Positions 45,954 to 54,705 of a stretch of DNA of 64,000 nt are shown piece by piece. The stretch comes from Vitreimonas flagellata (GTDB lineage Bacteria > Pseudomonadota > Alphaproteobacteria > Caulobacterales > Aquidulcibacteraceae). Position 1 is the first letter of the stretch, and every line of letters starts with the position of its first letter. The position numbers were made by a program, and so were the translations under genes. The notes beneath the pieces are model-generated. The model was not told the DNA's origin and ran no database searches. It saw nothing but the letters and a program-made list of their open reading frames with translations. The stretch is taken from NCBI RefSeq assembly GCF_004634425.1, contig NZ_SBJL01000003.1, positions 62,001 through 126,000 on the forward strand, given 5' to 3'.

Positions 45954-46967
45954 ATGATCTGGCGCAAGTCAGCTTCCGAAGGCGAAACGAACAGCGTGAA
46001 CCGCGTGCTGGTGATTCAGCTCGGCGGCGTCGCCTCGTTTCTGCAAGCGCTCGCTGCGGTGAAGCTCATTCGTGAGCGCCACGTCGGCGCGCGTTTCACC
46101 TTGCTCACGACCGAAGCCACCAAAGAGCTGGCGGAGAAGTCGCCGTATTTCGACGCGGTCGAGGCCGACGGCAAGCCGACTGAGCCACAAGCGATCACCA
46201 AGCTCATCGCGCGCATCCGTGCGGCCAAGTACGACATGATCTACGATCTCGAAGGATCGAGCCGCACCAACAATTATTTCCAAGGTTTGCGTCCGTGGCC
46301 GCCGAAATGGTCGGGGCCGATCGCGGGCGCCAGCCACGCCTATCTCGACCCGAACCGCAACGATCTGCATCCGATGCTGCGCCTCGCGGGCCAGCTCAAC
46401 GCCGCCGGCATTCCGGTGAGCGGGCCGCTTGAGCCGGATCTTTCGTGGCTGCGCCAAACGCTGCGCGACGCGCCCCGTCTGCGCCCCGATTATTTTGGCA
46501 TCCACGGTCGCTACGTATTGCTTTTGCCGCGCGGCTCGAAAGCTGATCCAGGCCGCTGCTGGCCGGAAGAGAAATACATCGACCTCGCCAAGCGCATCTC
46601 CCGCAACGGCGTGACCCCGGTCGTGCTGGGCGGCGCCGATGAGCGGAATGTGGGCGCGGCGATCGCCAAGGAGGTCGCGAGCGCCAAGAACCTCGTCACT
46701 CGTCCGGACCTCTTCCAATGCATCGGCTTGGCGGAGCGCGCCTCGTTCGCGGTGGGGGATGATGTCGAGCTGATGCACGTGGCCGCCGCCGCTGGCACGC
46801 CGAGCCTCGTGTTCCTGTCCTCGCTGCACCGTCCCGATTTGGCCGCCCCGAAGGGCAAGGGCGGGGTGGTGGAATTCACCGCTGCGGTCATTGCCGACCT
46901 CCCGGTGGACCAAGTTGAGCGCCAATTGCGCAATTGCGGCGTGTTTCGCGAAGCCCAGACGGCTTGA
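45954..46967 (+). CDS. Glycosyltransferase family 9 (heptosyltransferase-like)
   Basis: 337 residues. GT9 features: VLVIQLGGVASFLQALAAVK at the N-terminus, YDMIYDLEGSSRTN, YVLLLPRGSKADPGRCWPEE, VVLGGADERNVGAAIAKE, and the C-terminal GDDVELMHVAAAAGTPSLVF. Such enzymes add heptose to the lipopolysaccharide core. The lipid-core role is inferred from the family; the start ATG 45954 follows GGAGAGACAGGG. Confidence 0.92.
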   Translation: MIWRKSASEGETNSVNRVLVIQLGGVASFLQALAAVKLIRERHVGARFTLLTTEATKELAEKSPYFDAVEADGKPTEPQAITKLIARIRAAKYDMIYDLEGSSRTNNYFQGLRPWPPKWSGPIAGASHAYLDPNRNDLHPMLRLAGQLNAAGIPVSGPLEPDLSWLRQTLRDAPRLRPDYFGIHGRYVLLLPRGSKADPGRCWPEEKYIDLAKRISRNGVTPVVLGGADERNVGAAIAKEVASAKNLVTRPDLFQCIGLAERASFAVGDDVELMHVAAAAGTPSLVFLSSLHRPDLAAPKGKGGVVEFTAAVIADLPVDQVERQLRNCGVFREAQTA

Positions 46968-47064
46968 TAGATAGCCCCGCACAAGCGATATTAATGAGGT
47001 CGAGTCTGCGCTCTCACGGGCGCGGGCAAGCATGCTTTTATCAACAGCTACAGGAGAAGGCCCG

Positions 47065-47610
47065 ATAGCCAGACGTCCATACGCCGCGCCCCCGCCATCC
47101 AAAGATGGCCCGCGCGTCAACGAGGATATTCGCGGAACCCCGCGTGTCCTCCTCATCGATGCAGACGGTGAGAAGCAGGGCGAGATGCCCATTGGCGCGG
47201 CGCTCGACGCCGCCCGTGAAGCCGGCCTCGATCTGGTCGAGGTTGCGCCGAACTCGAATCCGCCCGTCTGCAAAATCCTTGATTACGGCAAGTTCCGCTT
47301 CGAGGAGCAAAAGAAGAAGGCCGAGACGCGTAAGAAGGCCAAGCGGGTCGAACTGAAGGAAATCAAGGTTCGCCCGAACATCGACGACCACGATTACGAA
47401 GTGAAGATGAAGGCCATTCATCGCTTCTTCGAAGAAGGCGACAAGGTGAAGGTCACCCTACGCTTCCGTGGCCGCGAGATGCAGCACACCAATCTCGGTA
47501 TGGATCTGCTTGATCGCATGCGCAACGAACTCGACGGCATCGCCAAGGTCGAGCACGAGCCGCGCTTCGAAGGCCGCCAGGTCGTCATGGTGATGGCGCC
47601 GCGCGCGTAA
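47065..47610 (+). CDS. infC: Translation initiation factor IF-3, apparent AUA start
   Basis: 181 residues when started at ATA 47065. AGGAGAAGG lies just upstream at 47052-47060, and the product begins [18 protein letters not shown], like other alphaproteobacterial IF-3. An ATG at 47032 is in frame but has no ribosome site. The N-domain ([34 protein letters not shown]) and C-domain ([30 protein letters not shown]) are complete. IF-3 proofreads start codons and represses infC through a non-canonical start. A terminator follows the stop. Confidence 0.93.
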   Translation: MARRPYAAPPPSKDGPRVNEDIRGTPRVLLIDADGEKQGEMPIGAALDAAREAGLDLVEVAPNSNPPVCKILDYGKFRFEEQKKKAETRKKAKRVELKEIKVRPNIDDHDYEVKMKAIHRFFEEGDKVKVTLRFRGREMQHTNLGMDLLDRMRNELDGIAKVEHEPRFEGRQVVMVMAPRA

Positions 47611-47635
47611 CGCGAGCGCTCAACTCCCAAAACCG

Positions 47636-47670
47636 AACGCGCCGGTCCGATAGGCCGGCGCGTTTTGTTT
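47636..47670 (+). terminator. Rho-independent terminator of infC
   Basis: Perfect 10-bp stem AACGCGCCGG/CCGGCGCGTT with a 9-base loop (47636-47664), followed by TTGTTT. It starts 26 bases after the infC stop, so rpmI-rplT are transcribed separately from infC here. Confidence 0.85.
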
Positions 47671-47733
47671 GGTCGATGACGTTTCGATGACACTTTGTTG
47701 ACAGCGCGCCGCGACAGGCCTGAATAGCGCGCC

Positions 47734-48429
47734 ATGATGATCAAACGCTCTTTCCTCGCCGCGCTTTTATTGCTGGCCGCCTGCGCGACAGCGCCAGCCG
47801 CGCCGCAAAGCGCACAGCTCATGAACCTCACCGAGCTGAAGGAGCAGCTCGAGGAATACCACGATAGCGGCGCCTACGAGCGCGACGTCGCAGTGGTGGC
47901 GGAGGAGGCGCGCGCTTGGATCGTGCAGCGCGCTCCGCAAGTGCAGCGCCCCGCGATCGTGTTCGACATCGATGAAACCACGATCTCAAACTGGTCGCGC
48001 ACGCGCGCCAACGACTACGGCTATTTCACCGATGGCCCATGCGATCGCCTGCCGCGCGGCCCGTGCGGCGCACACGCTTATGAAGACGCTGGGCTTGGCG
48101 ATGCGATCGCCCCGATGCTGGCGACGTACCAAGCCGCGCGTGAAACGGGCGTCGCCGTCTTCTTCATCACAGGTCGTCGCGAAGAGCGTCGCGCCGGCAC
48201 CGAGGCGAATCTCCGCCGCGTCGGCTACACCGAATGGACCGAACTCGTGCTGCGCCCCGCAACCGGCCCGCACACACCCGCCGCCGAATACAAAGGCCCG
48301 CAACGCGCGCGCATCGAAAGCATGGGCTATACGATCATCGCAAATATTGGTGATCAGCAAAGCGATCTCGACGGCGGCCACGCTGAACGCACATTCTTGG
48401 TGCCCAACCCATATTATCGGATCCATTAG
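47734..48429 (+). CDS. HAD-type acid phosphatase lipoprotein
   Basis: 231 residues. Lipobox LLAAC places the lipidated Cys near residue 17. The HAD nucleophile motif is IVFDIDETTISNW (class B acid phosphatase/e(P4) type), then VAVFFITGRREERR, and the acidic motif NIGDQQSDLDGGHAE. It probably removes phosphate from nucleotides or other monoesters at the envelope. Downstream lies another lipoprotein gene after 23 bases. Confidence 0.9.
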   Translation: MMIKRSFLAALLLLAACATAPAAPQSAQLMNLTELKEQLEEYHDSGAYERDVAVVAEEARAWIVQRAPQVQRPAIVFDIDETTISNWSRTRANDYGYFTDGPCDRLPRGPCGAHAYEDAGLGDAIAPMLATYQAARETGVAVFFITGRREERRAGTEANLRRVGYTEWTELVLRPATGPHTPAAEYKGPQRARIESMGYTIIANIGDQQSDLDGGHAERTFLVPNPYYRIH

Positions 48430-48452
48430 GGTTCCGAGCCGAAGGAGTTGGC

Positions 48453-48884
48453 ATGCGCGCGTTTCTGATTTCAGCCTTGTTGCTTGTGGGCTGCGCGTCG
48501 GCGCCTGCCGCTGAGCCGCCGGCGGCGAACCTGCCGCAACATATCCGCGAGGATTTGGCCCAGCGCGATGCGGCGCTGGCCGAAGCCGGTGTCGTCGTCG
48601 CGCGCATCAACGAGAGCGCCAATCTCGGTGATGGCTTGGTCGTACGCCCGTTCGCGGTGCTGGAAGATAGCCGTTGCCCGCAAAACGCACGCTGCGTGTG
48701 GGCTGGCCGTTTGCGTTTGAACCTCGTCGTCGAAGGCGTTGGCGAACGCGAAATCATCTTGGGCGAAGAGGCGGTGCAAACGCCGCGCGGCGCATTCGAG
48801 TTGGTCGCGGTGTCGCCCGGCCCGTGGACCGATTGGCCCGAAGGCGCGATGCCGGCTTATCGCTTCGGCTTTAAGCGCGCCTAG
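48453..48884 (+). CDS. Small lipoprotein, unknown
   Basis: 143 residues; AAGGAG is upstream of ATG 48453. Lipobox LLVGC. The mature region has a conserved-looking DSRCPQNARCVWAGRLRLNL, with two Cys that could form a disulfide, then PRGAFELVAVSPGPW. I have seen similar CPxxxxCxWxG patterns in small exported proteins without known function. Its 3' end overlaps the convergent gene by 4 bases. Confidence 0.78.
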   Translation: MRAFLISALLLVGCASAPAAEPPAANLPQHIREDLAQRDAALAEAGVVVARINESANLGDGLVVRPFAVLEDSRCPQNARCVWAGRLRLNLVVEGVGEREIILGEEAVQTPRGAFELVAVSPGPWTDWPEGAMPAYRFGFKRA

Positions 48885-49303
48885 CCGCGCGTGAAGCGGC
48901 GGCGCCTGGTCATGATCGTCATGTTGACGAGCAGCAGCACCAGCGCCACGCCAAAGCCAATCGCATTGATCAGCGGCGCCCGCTCGGCATTGGCTGCGAT
49001 GAAAGACTGAGCGCGCTCTGCCGCGCCTTCGCGCAGCGCAGCCTCCTGGGCGGCCTTCGCTTGCTCGCCGGCAAAGCCGAAATCCACATTCGGCGGTAGG
49101 CCAACCGCCGCGACGCTCACACCGCCAACGGGCGGCAGGCGGGAGGGCGCGTAGATCAGGTGTGTGCCGAACGCGAGCGCGATGGTCGCCAAAATGGCCA
49201 TCAGCCAACGCGAGCCGGCAATGGCGCTGATCGAGTTCGTGACCTTCGTCCGCTCGGCCCGGAAGATGGCCTTGGCTTCGTCGAGGTTCTTCGGCGTCTG
49301 CAT
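48881..49303 (-). CDS. Two-pass membrane protein, unknown
   Basis: 140 residues with hydrophobic helices at about 34-50 (LMAILATIALAFGTHLI) and 111-130 (LINAIGFGVALVLLLVNMTI). Between them lies a loop of about 60 residues, Ala- and Glu-rich, predicted helical. It ends with a basic stretch TRRRRFTRG. No family recognised. Divergent from rpmI with 209 bases between starts. Confidence 0.72.
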   Translation of the reverse strand: MQTPKNLDEAKAIFRAERTKVTNSISAIAGSRWLMAILATIALAFGTHLIYAPSRLPPVGGVSVAAVGLPPNVDFGFAGEQAKAAQEAALREGAAERAQSFIAANAERAPLINAIGFGVALVLLLVNMTIMTRRRRFTRG

Positions 49304-49512
49304 CCGCTACTCCCAGCTGGGTTAACCTAGCCCGGTCGGGCGGGGCGGGGGAGCTAAAAATCGGGCGCCTAAGCGCGCTGCGGCCCCATTGCCCGTATCG
49401 GGGCCCCATGCTATCAGCCCCGCCTTCTTGGGTGGCCCGGCCTGTACGGCATGCCGTGGCGACCCCTTTTGGCGTGGGTTTCGGCCCGCGCTTCTATCCA
49501 AACGAGGATGAA

Positions 49513-49716
49513 ATGCCGAAACTGAAGACCAAGAGCGGCGTGAAAAAGCGCTTCAAGCTCACGGCCTCGGGCAAAGTGAAGGCCGGCGCCGCCGGCAAGC
49601 GCCACCGTCTGATCAGCCACAAAGCCAAGTACATTCGTCAGAACCGCGGCACGTCCCTGCTGGCCAAGCCAGATGCGGATCGCGTGAAGCTGTGGATTCC
49701 TTACGGCCTCGACTGA
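49513..49716 (+). CDS. rpmI: 50S ribosomal protein L35
   Basis: 67 residues from ATG 49513, the normal L35 length. MPKLKTKSGVKKRFKLTASG and KRHRLISHKAKYIRQNRG are typical. The frame is open back to 49408, but that part is not conserved in L35. It forms an operon with rplT (33-base gap). The 200-base leader holds several GC-rich stems; I could not identify an L20 leader. Confidence 0.97.
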   Translation: MPKLKTKSGVKKRFKLTASGKVKAGAAGKRHRLISHKAKYIRQNRGTSLLAKPDADRVKLWIPYGLD

Positions 49717-49749
49717 GCGCCGCCACCCTTATTTTGACGGAGTACAGTC

Positions 49750-50106
49750 ATGGCACGCGTTAAGGGCGGCGTTACCGCTCATGCCCGCCACAAGAAAGTT
49801 CTGAAGAAGGCGAAGGGCTATTATGGCCGTCGCTCGAACACCTTCCGCACCGCGAACGCCGCAGTCGAGAAGGCCGGTCTCTATGCGTATCGCGACCGCA
49901 AGGCCAAGAAGCGCAGCTTCCGCGCCCTTTGGATCGTGCGCATCAACGCGGCTGTCCGCGAAGAAGGCCTCACGTATTCTCGATTTATCAGCGGGCTGGC
50001 GAAAGCGGGCATCGAGCTCGACCGCAAGGTCATGGCTGATATCGCGATGAACCAGCCCGAAGCTTTCAAAGGCCTGATCACTCAGGCCAAGAGCGCGCTG
50101 GCTTAA
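49750..50106 (+). CDS. rplT: 50S ribosomal protein L20
   Basis: 118 residues. [30 protein letters not shown]-type N-terminus (here seen as [18 protein letters not shown]), [17 protein letters not shown] and [20 protein letters not shown]20 binds 23S rRNA early in 50S assembly and can regulate its own operon. Followed by a GC-rich intergenic repeat and then pheS. Confidence 0.98.
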   Translation: MARVKGGVTAHARHKKVLKKAKGYYGRRSNTFRTANAAVEKAGLYAYRDRKAKKRSFRALWIVRINAAVREEGLTYSRFISGLAKAGIELDRKVMADIAMNQPEAFKGLITQAKSALA

Positions 50107-50130
50107 GGACGTCGAAAGTCAGCGCTTCGC

Positions 50131-50186
50131 CTTCCTCCCCCGCGTGCGGGGGAGGTCCCGAGCGAAGCGAGGGGGAGGGGGAAAGT
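50131..50186. repeat. GC-rich palindromic intergenic repeat, copy 2
   Basis: CCTCCCCCGC and GCGGGGGAGG form a perfect 10-base inverted repeat (50134-50155), followed by GAGCGAAGCGAGG and a G-run. Same design as 27420-27473. It lies between rplT and pheS. A second hairpin (GTCACG, CTTCG loop, CGTGAC) follows at 50215-50231. Confidence 0.62.
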
Positions 50187-50262
50187 CCGGCGCGATTTGC
50201 GCCCGCCCCTCTCAGTCACGCTTCGCGTGACGCTCTCCGTTCGGGGAGCCAGGACGTTCGAT

Positions 50263-51348
50263 ATGACCGCGACTACCGATCTCGAAACGCTTGAACGCGA
50301 TCTGCTTGCGCGCGTGGGCGCCGCCAATGATGAGGCGGCGCTTGAAGCGCTGCGCGTTGAGGCGCTTGGCAAGCAGGGCAGCATTTCCGCGCTGATGAAG
50401 AACCTCGGCTCCATGAGCCCTGAGGCGCGCAAGGAATTTGGTCCGAAGCTCAATGGCCTGAAGGATCGCGTCACCGAAGCGATCGTCGTGAAGAAGGCGA
50501 CGCTCGCTGAAGCCGCACTCGATGCGCAACTGAAGGCCGAAGCGGTCGACGTCACACTGCCGCCGGTGAAGCCGCGGCTCGGCACGATCCATCCCGTTAG
50601 CCAGGTGATGGAAGAGCTGGCGCAAATCTTCGGCGAGATGGGCTTCTCGGTTGAAGAAGGTCCGGACATCGAAACTGACTTCAACAATTTCACCGCGCTC
50701 AACTTCCCTCCGAAGCATCCAGCGCGCGAAACGCACGACACCTTCTTCATGGACGCACGCGACGAGCGCGGCGATCGCAAAGTGCTGCGCACGCATACCT
50801 CGCCCGTTCAGGTGCGCACGATGCTGAAGCAGAAGCCGCCGATCCGCATGATCTGCATGGGCCGCACTTTCCGCAAAGATAGCGACGCCACGCACACGCC
50901 GATGTTCCACCAGATCGAAGGCCTCGTCATCGACGAGACTTCGACGATGGCTGATCTGAAGAGTGTGCTGATCGCCGCGATCAAAGCCTATTTCGAAGTT
51001 GACGATGTGAAGCTGCGCTTCCGCCCGCACCATTTCCCGTTCACTGAACCGAGCGCGGAAGTGGATGTTGGCTGCGATCGCTCGGGCGGTCAGATCAAGA
51101 TCGGCGCCGGCGATGATTGGCTTGAAATTCTAGGCTCCGGCATGGTGCACCCGAACGTGCTCGCCAATTGCGGCATCGATCCCGAGAAATACCAAGGCTA
51201 CGCCTTCGGCATGGGCATCGATCGCTTGGCCATGCTCAAATACGGCATGAACGATCTGCGCGCGTTCTTTGACGGAGATACGCGCTGGCTGAAGCATTAC
51301 GGCTTTAGCCCGTATCTGCTGCCGGGCTTGGCGCAAGGATTGGGCTGA
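50263..51348 (+). CDS. pheS: Phenylalanine-tRNA ligase alpha subunit
   Basis: 361 residues from ATG 50263, with AGGA upstream; the open frame to 50197 lies in the hairpin region. N-terminal coiled coil (about residues 1-90), then [52 protein letters not shown] (motif 2), and [13 protein letters not shown] (motif 3). It charges tRNA-Phe as an alpha2-beta2 tetramer with PheT. Its stop overlaps the next small gene, not pheT. Confidence 0.97.
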   Translation: MTATTDLETLERDLLARVGAANDEAALEALRVEALGKQGSISALMKNLGSMSPEARKEFGPKLNGLKDRVTEAIVVKKATLAEAALDAQLKAEAVDVTLPPVKPRLGTIHPVSQVMEELAQIFGEMGFSVEEGPDIETDFNNFTALNFPPKHPARETHDTFFMDARDERGDRKVLRTHTSPVQVRTMLKQKPPIRMICMGRTFRKDSDATHTPMFHQIEGLVIDETSTMADLKSVLIAAIKAYFEVDDVKLRFRPHHFPFTEPSAEVDVGCDRSGGQIKIGAGDDWLEILGSGMVHPNVLANCGIDPEKYQGYAFGMGIDRLAMLKYGMNDLRAFFDGDTRWLKHYGFSPYLLPGLAQGLG

Positions 51349-51830
51349 TGGCCCTTGATCCGCAATTGATGAGCCAGCTTGCGCTGGCGTTCGCCGGTGC
51401 GCTGATGGGCGCGCTGTTCGGCGGCTTTGCGCGGTGGACGCAAGGCAGCCGCGAGCGTCGCTTGCGGCTGACGCTTGAGCTTTACAACGAGTTTCACTCA
51501 CCTCTCTTCAACCATGTGCGGATCGTGGCGCATGAAGCGCTGGCGCACGCGCCGATGCCGGCCGCGTATGCGGCCGCCGAAGGCGAGCGCCGCGAAGCGA
51601 TCGCCTCGATCGTGCACTTCTGGGAGAAGGTCGCCCAGCTGCAGCAGATTGGCGCGCTCGACGAGCGGTTGCTGCGTCGCTTCTTTGGCCAATATGCGCG
51701 CTGGTGGAGCGAGCTGCTCTGCGAAAGACAAGACGCGCTCGCCGACCCCGAATGGGGCGCGACGCTTTCGGATATCAATCTTTTGTTCGCGCGCCTGAAG
51801 CGCACGAAGCGCGAAGGATCGCGGCGATGA
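51348..51830 (+). CDS. Unknown membrane-anchored protein between pheS and pheT
   Basis: 160 residues. One N-terminal hydrophobic helix (LALAFAGALMGALFGGFARW) is followed by a helical cytoplasmic region with LRLTLELYNEFHSPLFNHVR and IVHFWEKVAQLQQIGALDERL. This layout resembles DUF4760-like single-pass proteins, which is a tentative link. The start overlaps the pheS stop as TGATG, and the stop overlaps the pheT start as ATGA. It is thus translated as part of the pheST operon. Confidence 0.78.
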   Translation: MALDPQLMSQLALAFAGALMGALFGGFARWTQGSRERRLRLTLELYNEFHSPLFNHVRIVAHEALAHAPMPAAYAAAEGERREAIASIVHFWEKVAQLQQIGALDERLLRRFFGQYARWWSELLCERQDALADPEWGATLSDINLLFARLKRTKREGSRR

Positions 51831-54220
51831 GATTCACTCTTTCTTGGCTCAAAGAGCATTTGGCCACCGACGCCTCGCTCGACGACATCGTCGAGCGCAT
51901 GACGATGACTGGGCTTGAGGTCGAAGGTGTCGAGGACGCCGGTGCGAAGCTCGCGCCTTTCACGGTCGCCCGCATCATCAGCGCCGCAAAGCACCCGAAC
52001 GCTGACAAGCTGCAAGTCTGCCAAGTCGAAACCAAGCTTGGCACGCTGGAGATCGTCTGTGGCGCGCCGAATGCGCGCGCAGGTCTCGTCACCGCATTCG
52101 CGCCGATCGGCACGTACATTCCAGGCTCCGGCATCACGCTGGAGCCGAAGCCGGTGCGCGGCGTGGTGTCGAACGGCATGCTGTGCTCAGGCGCGGAGCT
52201 TGAGCTGGATACGGATGCCGACGGCATCCTCGAACTCGATCCGGAGCTGAAGGTCGGCACGCCACTCGCGGACGCGCTGCACCTGAACGACCCGGTGATC
52301 GATATCGAAGTCACGCCGAACCGTCCCGATTGGTTGGGCGTGCACGGCATCGCCCGCGATCTTGCGGCGGCTGGCTTGGGCAAGGTGACAACGAAGCCGG
52401 TTCTGCCTGTGCCGGGCCGCTTCCCGTCGCCGGTGAAAGTGATGATAGAGAACACCGAAGCGTGTCCGATGTTCTCGGGCCGTTACATTCGTGGCGTGAA
52501 GAACGGGCCGTCGCCGGCATGGCTGCAAACGCGCTTGCGCGCTGTTGGCCTGCGTCCGCGCAACATTCTCGTCGACATCACCAACTTCATTTCGCTCGAT
52601 CGCTCACGGCCGCTGCACGTCTATGACGCATCGAAGCTGAAGGGCGCAATCCACGCGCGCCTCGGGCGCGAAGGCGAAAGCTTCAAAGCGCTCGACGGCA
52701 ACGTCTATGACGTGACGCCCGCCATGTGTGTGATCGCCGACGACGAGAAGGTGCTCGGCCTCGGCGGCATCATGGGCGGCGAGGAGAGCGGCTGCTCCGA
52801 GGCGACGACGGACGTCTTCCTCGAAAGCGCCTATTTCGACGCCACCCGCACGCACGCCACGGGCCGCGCAACCGGCATCGTCTCTGACGCGCAATACCGT
52901 TTCGCGCGCGGCGTAGATTCAGGATTCGTCGTCACCGGACTCGAACTCGCGACGCGGATGATCCTCGATCTCTGCGGCGGCGAAGCGAGCGAAGTGGTGG
53001 TCGCCGGCGAGGAGCCCGCACCGCCGAAGACAATCACGTTCGATCCTGATCGTGTGCATGCGCTTGCTGGCATCGATGTGAAGCCCACGCGCGTGCGTGC
53101 GATCTTGAAGGATCTTGGCTTCGAGACGAGCGCCGAGGGCCAAAGCTCGAAGAAATTGATCGTGCAGCCGCCGACCTGGCGTCGCGACGTTGAGGGTTCG
53201 GCCGATCTCGTGGAAGAGGTGGCGCGCATTGAGGGTTTCGACAAGATGCCGGCGCTTGCGCCGCCGCGCGCTGCGGGCTTCCGCGCGCCGCCCGCGAGCG
53301 TTGGCGAAAGCCGCACGCGCATTGGTCGCAGAGCCGCGGCGTCGCTCGGCTACAACGAAGCCATCACCTGGAGCTTCACGCCGCGCGCGCATGCGCAAGC
53401 GTTTGGCGGTGGTTCGGAAGAGATGCTGGTGTCGAACCCGATCGCCAGCGATCTCGATTGCATGCGGCCCTCATCTTTGCCGAACCTGCTCACCGCAGCG
53501 CAGCGCAACGCTGATCGCGGCTTCGATGATGCGCGCCTGTTCGAAGCGGGCCCGGCCTATCGCGACACGACCGAGACCGGTCAAATCCGCACCATCGCAG
53601 CCGCATGGCTCGCGCGCCCGCCGCGCCATTGGCGCGCCGCGCCGCAGCCGGACATTTTCGATGTGAAGCGCGATCTCATGATCGTGCTCGAAGCCATCGG
53701 CGCGCCGGTCGCCTCACTGCAAACCTCGAACGACGTGCCGTCGCACTGGCGCCCGGGCCGTGCTGGCGCGCTGCGTTTAGGCAATAAGCCGGTAGCGATC
53801 TTCGGCGAAATCCATCCGCGCGCGCTGAAGGCGATTGGCGTCGAAGCGCCGGCTTTGGCGTTCGAGATTTTCGTCGACGCGTTGCCGCAGCCGCGTGCGA
53901 AGGGCGGCCGCTCCAAGCCGCCGCTGGAGAAGCTCGATCTGCAACCGCTCTCGCGCGATTTCGCGTTCATTGTTGACGATGCCGTCGCCGCTGCGGACGT
54001 GGTGCGCGCTGCCATTGGCGCCGATAAGGCTTTGATCTCGGATGTGTCGCTGTTCGATGTCTATCGCGGCGAACGCATGCAGCCGGGCAAGAAGAGCCTC
54101 GCCATCGAAGTCACGCTACAGCCGCGCGAGAAGACGTTGACGGATGCCGACATCGAAGCGGTCAGCGCCAAGGTCGTGAGCGCCGTGATGAAGGCGACAG
54201 GCGGCACGCTGCGGGGTTGA
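51827..54220 (+). CDS. pheT: Phenylalanine-tRNA ligase beta subunit
   Basis: 797 residues from ATG 51827. The N-terminal tRNA-binding EMAP-type domain includes ISAAKHPNADKLQVCQVETK (about residues 46-65). The B3/B4 editing region contains NILVDITNFISLDRSRPLHV and GIMGGEESG. Then come B5, the catalytic-like core (SLGYNEAITWSF), and the anticodon-binding B8 domain (PLSRDFAFIVDD). It completes the PheST tetramer. The 3' end is followed by the guanidine-II riboswitch. Confidence 0.97.
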   Translation: MRFTLSWLKEHLATDASLDDIVERMTMTGLEVEGVEDAGAKLAPFTVARIISAAKHPNADKLQVCQVETKLGTLEIVCGAPNARAGLVTAFAPIGTYIPGSGITLEPKPVRGVVSNGMLCSGAELELDTDADGILELDPELKVGTPLADALHLNDPVIDIEVTPNRPDWLGVHGIARDLAAAGLGKVTTKPVLPVPGRFPSPVKVMIENTEACPMFSGRYIRGVKNGPSPAWLQTRLRAVGLRPRNILVDITNFISLDRSRPLHVYDASKLKGAIHARLGREGESFKALDGNVYDVTPAMCVIADDEKVLGLGGIMGGEESGCSEATTDVFLESAYFDATRTHATGRATGIVSDAQYRFARGVDSGFVVTGLELATRMILDLCGGEASEVVVAGEEPAPPKTITFDPDRVHALAGIDVKPTRVRAILKDLGFETSAEGQSSKKLIVQPPTWRRDVEGSADLVEEVARIEGFDKMPALAPPRAAGFRAPPASVGESRTRIGRRAAASLGYNEAITWSFTPRAHAQAFGGGSEEMLVSNPIASDLDCMRPSSLPNLLTAAQRNADRGFDDARLFEAGPAYRDTTETGQIRTIAAAWLARPPRHWRAAPQPDIFDVKRDLMIVLEAIGAPVASLQTSNDVPSHWRPGRAGALRLGNKPVAIFGEIHPRALKAIGVEAPALAFEIFVDALPQPRAKGGRSKPPLEKLDLQPLSRDFAFIVDDAVAAADVVRAAIGADKALISDVSLFDVYRGERMQPGKKSLAIEVTLQPREKTLTDADIEAVSAKVVSAVMKATGGTLRG

Positions 54221-54250
54221 ACCCCGCAGTGCTTGTCCCACATGATGGGG

Positions 54251-54321
54251 CGCGCGGGACGACCCGTGCGCTTTTCACCCAACGGGGACGGCCCCAACAT
54301 GCGCGCGAGCGCGCGGAGGAG
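54251..54321 (+). promoter_or_regulatory. Guanidine-II (mini-ykkC) riboswitch
   Basis: Two consecutive hairpins carry the diagnostic ACGR tetraloops. P1 (54251-54270): CGCGCGGG pairs with CCCGTGCG around ACGA. P2 (54284-54295): GGGG pairs with CCCC around ACGG. Thirteen bases separate them. The ribosome-binding site GGAGGAG lies about 20 bases after P2, directly ahead of the SMR exporter gene. In this class, guanidinium binding in both loops promotes loop-loop contact and frees translation. Confidence 0.88.
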
Positions 54322-54326
54322 TCGCT

Positions 54327-54650
54327 ATGCAAGCCTGGTTGATGTTGGCCGGCGCGGGTCTGTTGGAAATCGTTTGGGCCATTGGCCTCAAATACGCCGA
54401 CGGTTTCACCAAGCCTGTTCCAAGTGCGATTACGATCGCGGCGATGGCTGCCTCCATGTGGCTGCTCGCGATGGCGGCGCGCGATTTGCCGATCGGCACG
54501 GCTTACGCGATCTGGACCGGCATCGGCGCCGTGGGTGCGGCGCTCCTCGGCATTATGCTCTTCAACGAAAGCGCCAATGTCGCGCGCCTTGCCTGTATCG
54601 GCCTGATCGTAGCCGGGATCGTCGGCTTGAAACTTTCATCCCCGAGCTGA
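54327..54650 (+). CDS. gdx: SMR-family guanidinium exporter (SugE/Gdx type)
   Basis: 107 residues, four TM helices. The Gdx subtype is indicated by [20 protein letters not shown] (the conserved Glu14 region with Trp and Lys), [20 protein letters not shown], and the final [15 protein letters not shown], all as in E. coli SugE. It exports guanidinium in exchange for protons as an antiparallel dimer. The upstream guanidine-II riboswitch independently supports this substrate. Confidence 0.93.
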   Translation: MQAWLMLAGAGLLEIVWAIGLKYADGFTKPVPSAITIAAMAASMWLLAMAARDLPIGTAYAIWTGIGAVGAALLGIMLFNESANVARLACIGLIVAGIVGLKLSSPS

Positions 54651-54705
54651 GCCCGCTTGGCCCGCCTCTCGTGCTTGTTTAAAAGTGCGCGTGAGGGGAA
54701 GGCGC

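Noticed and set aside
49304-49512. L20-type autoregulatory leader ahead of rpmI
   Set aside because: Several GC-rich stems are possible (for example 49382-49405), but I could not identify the L20-binding elements.
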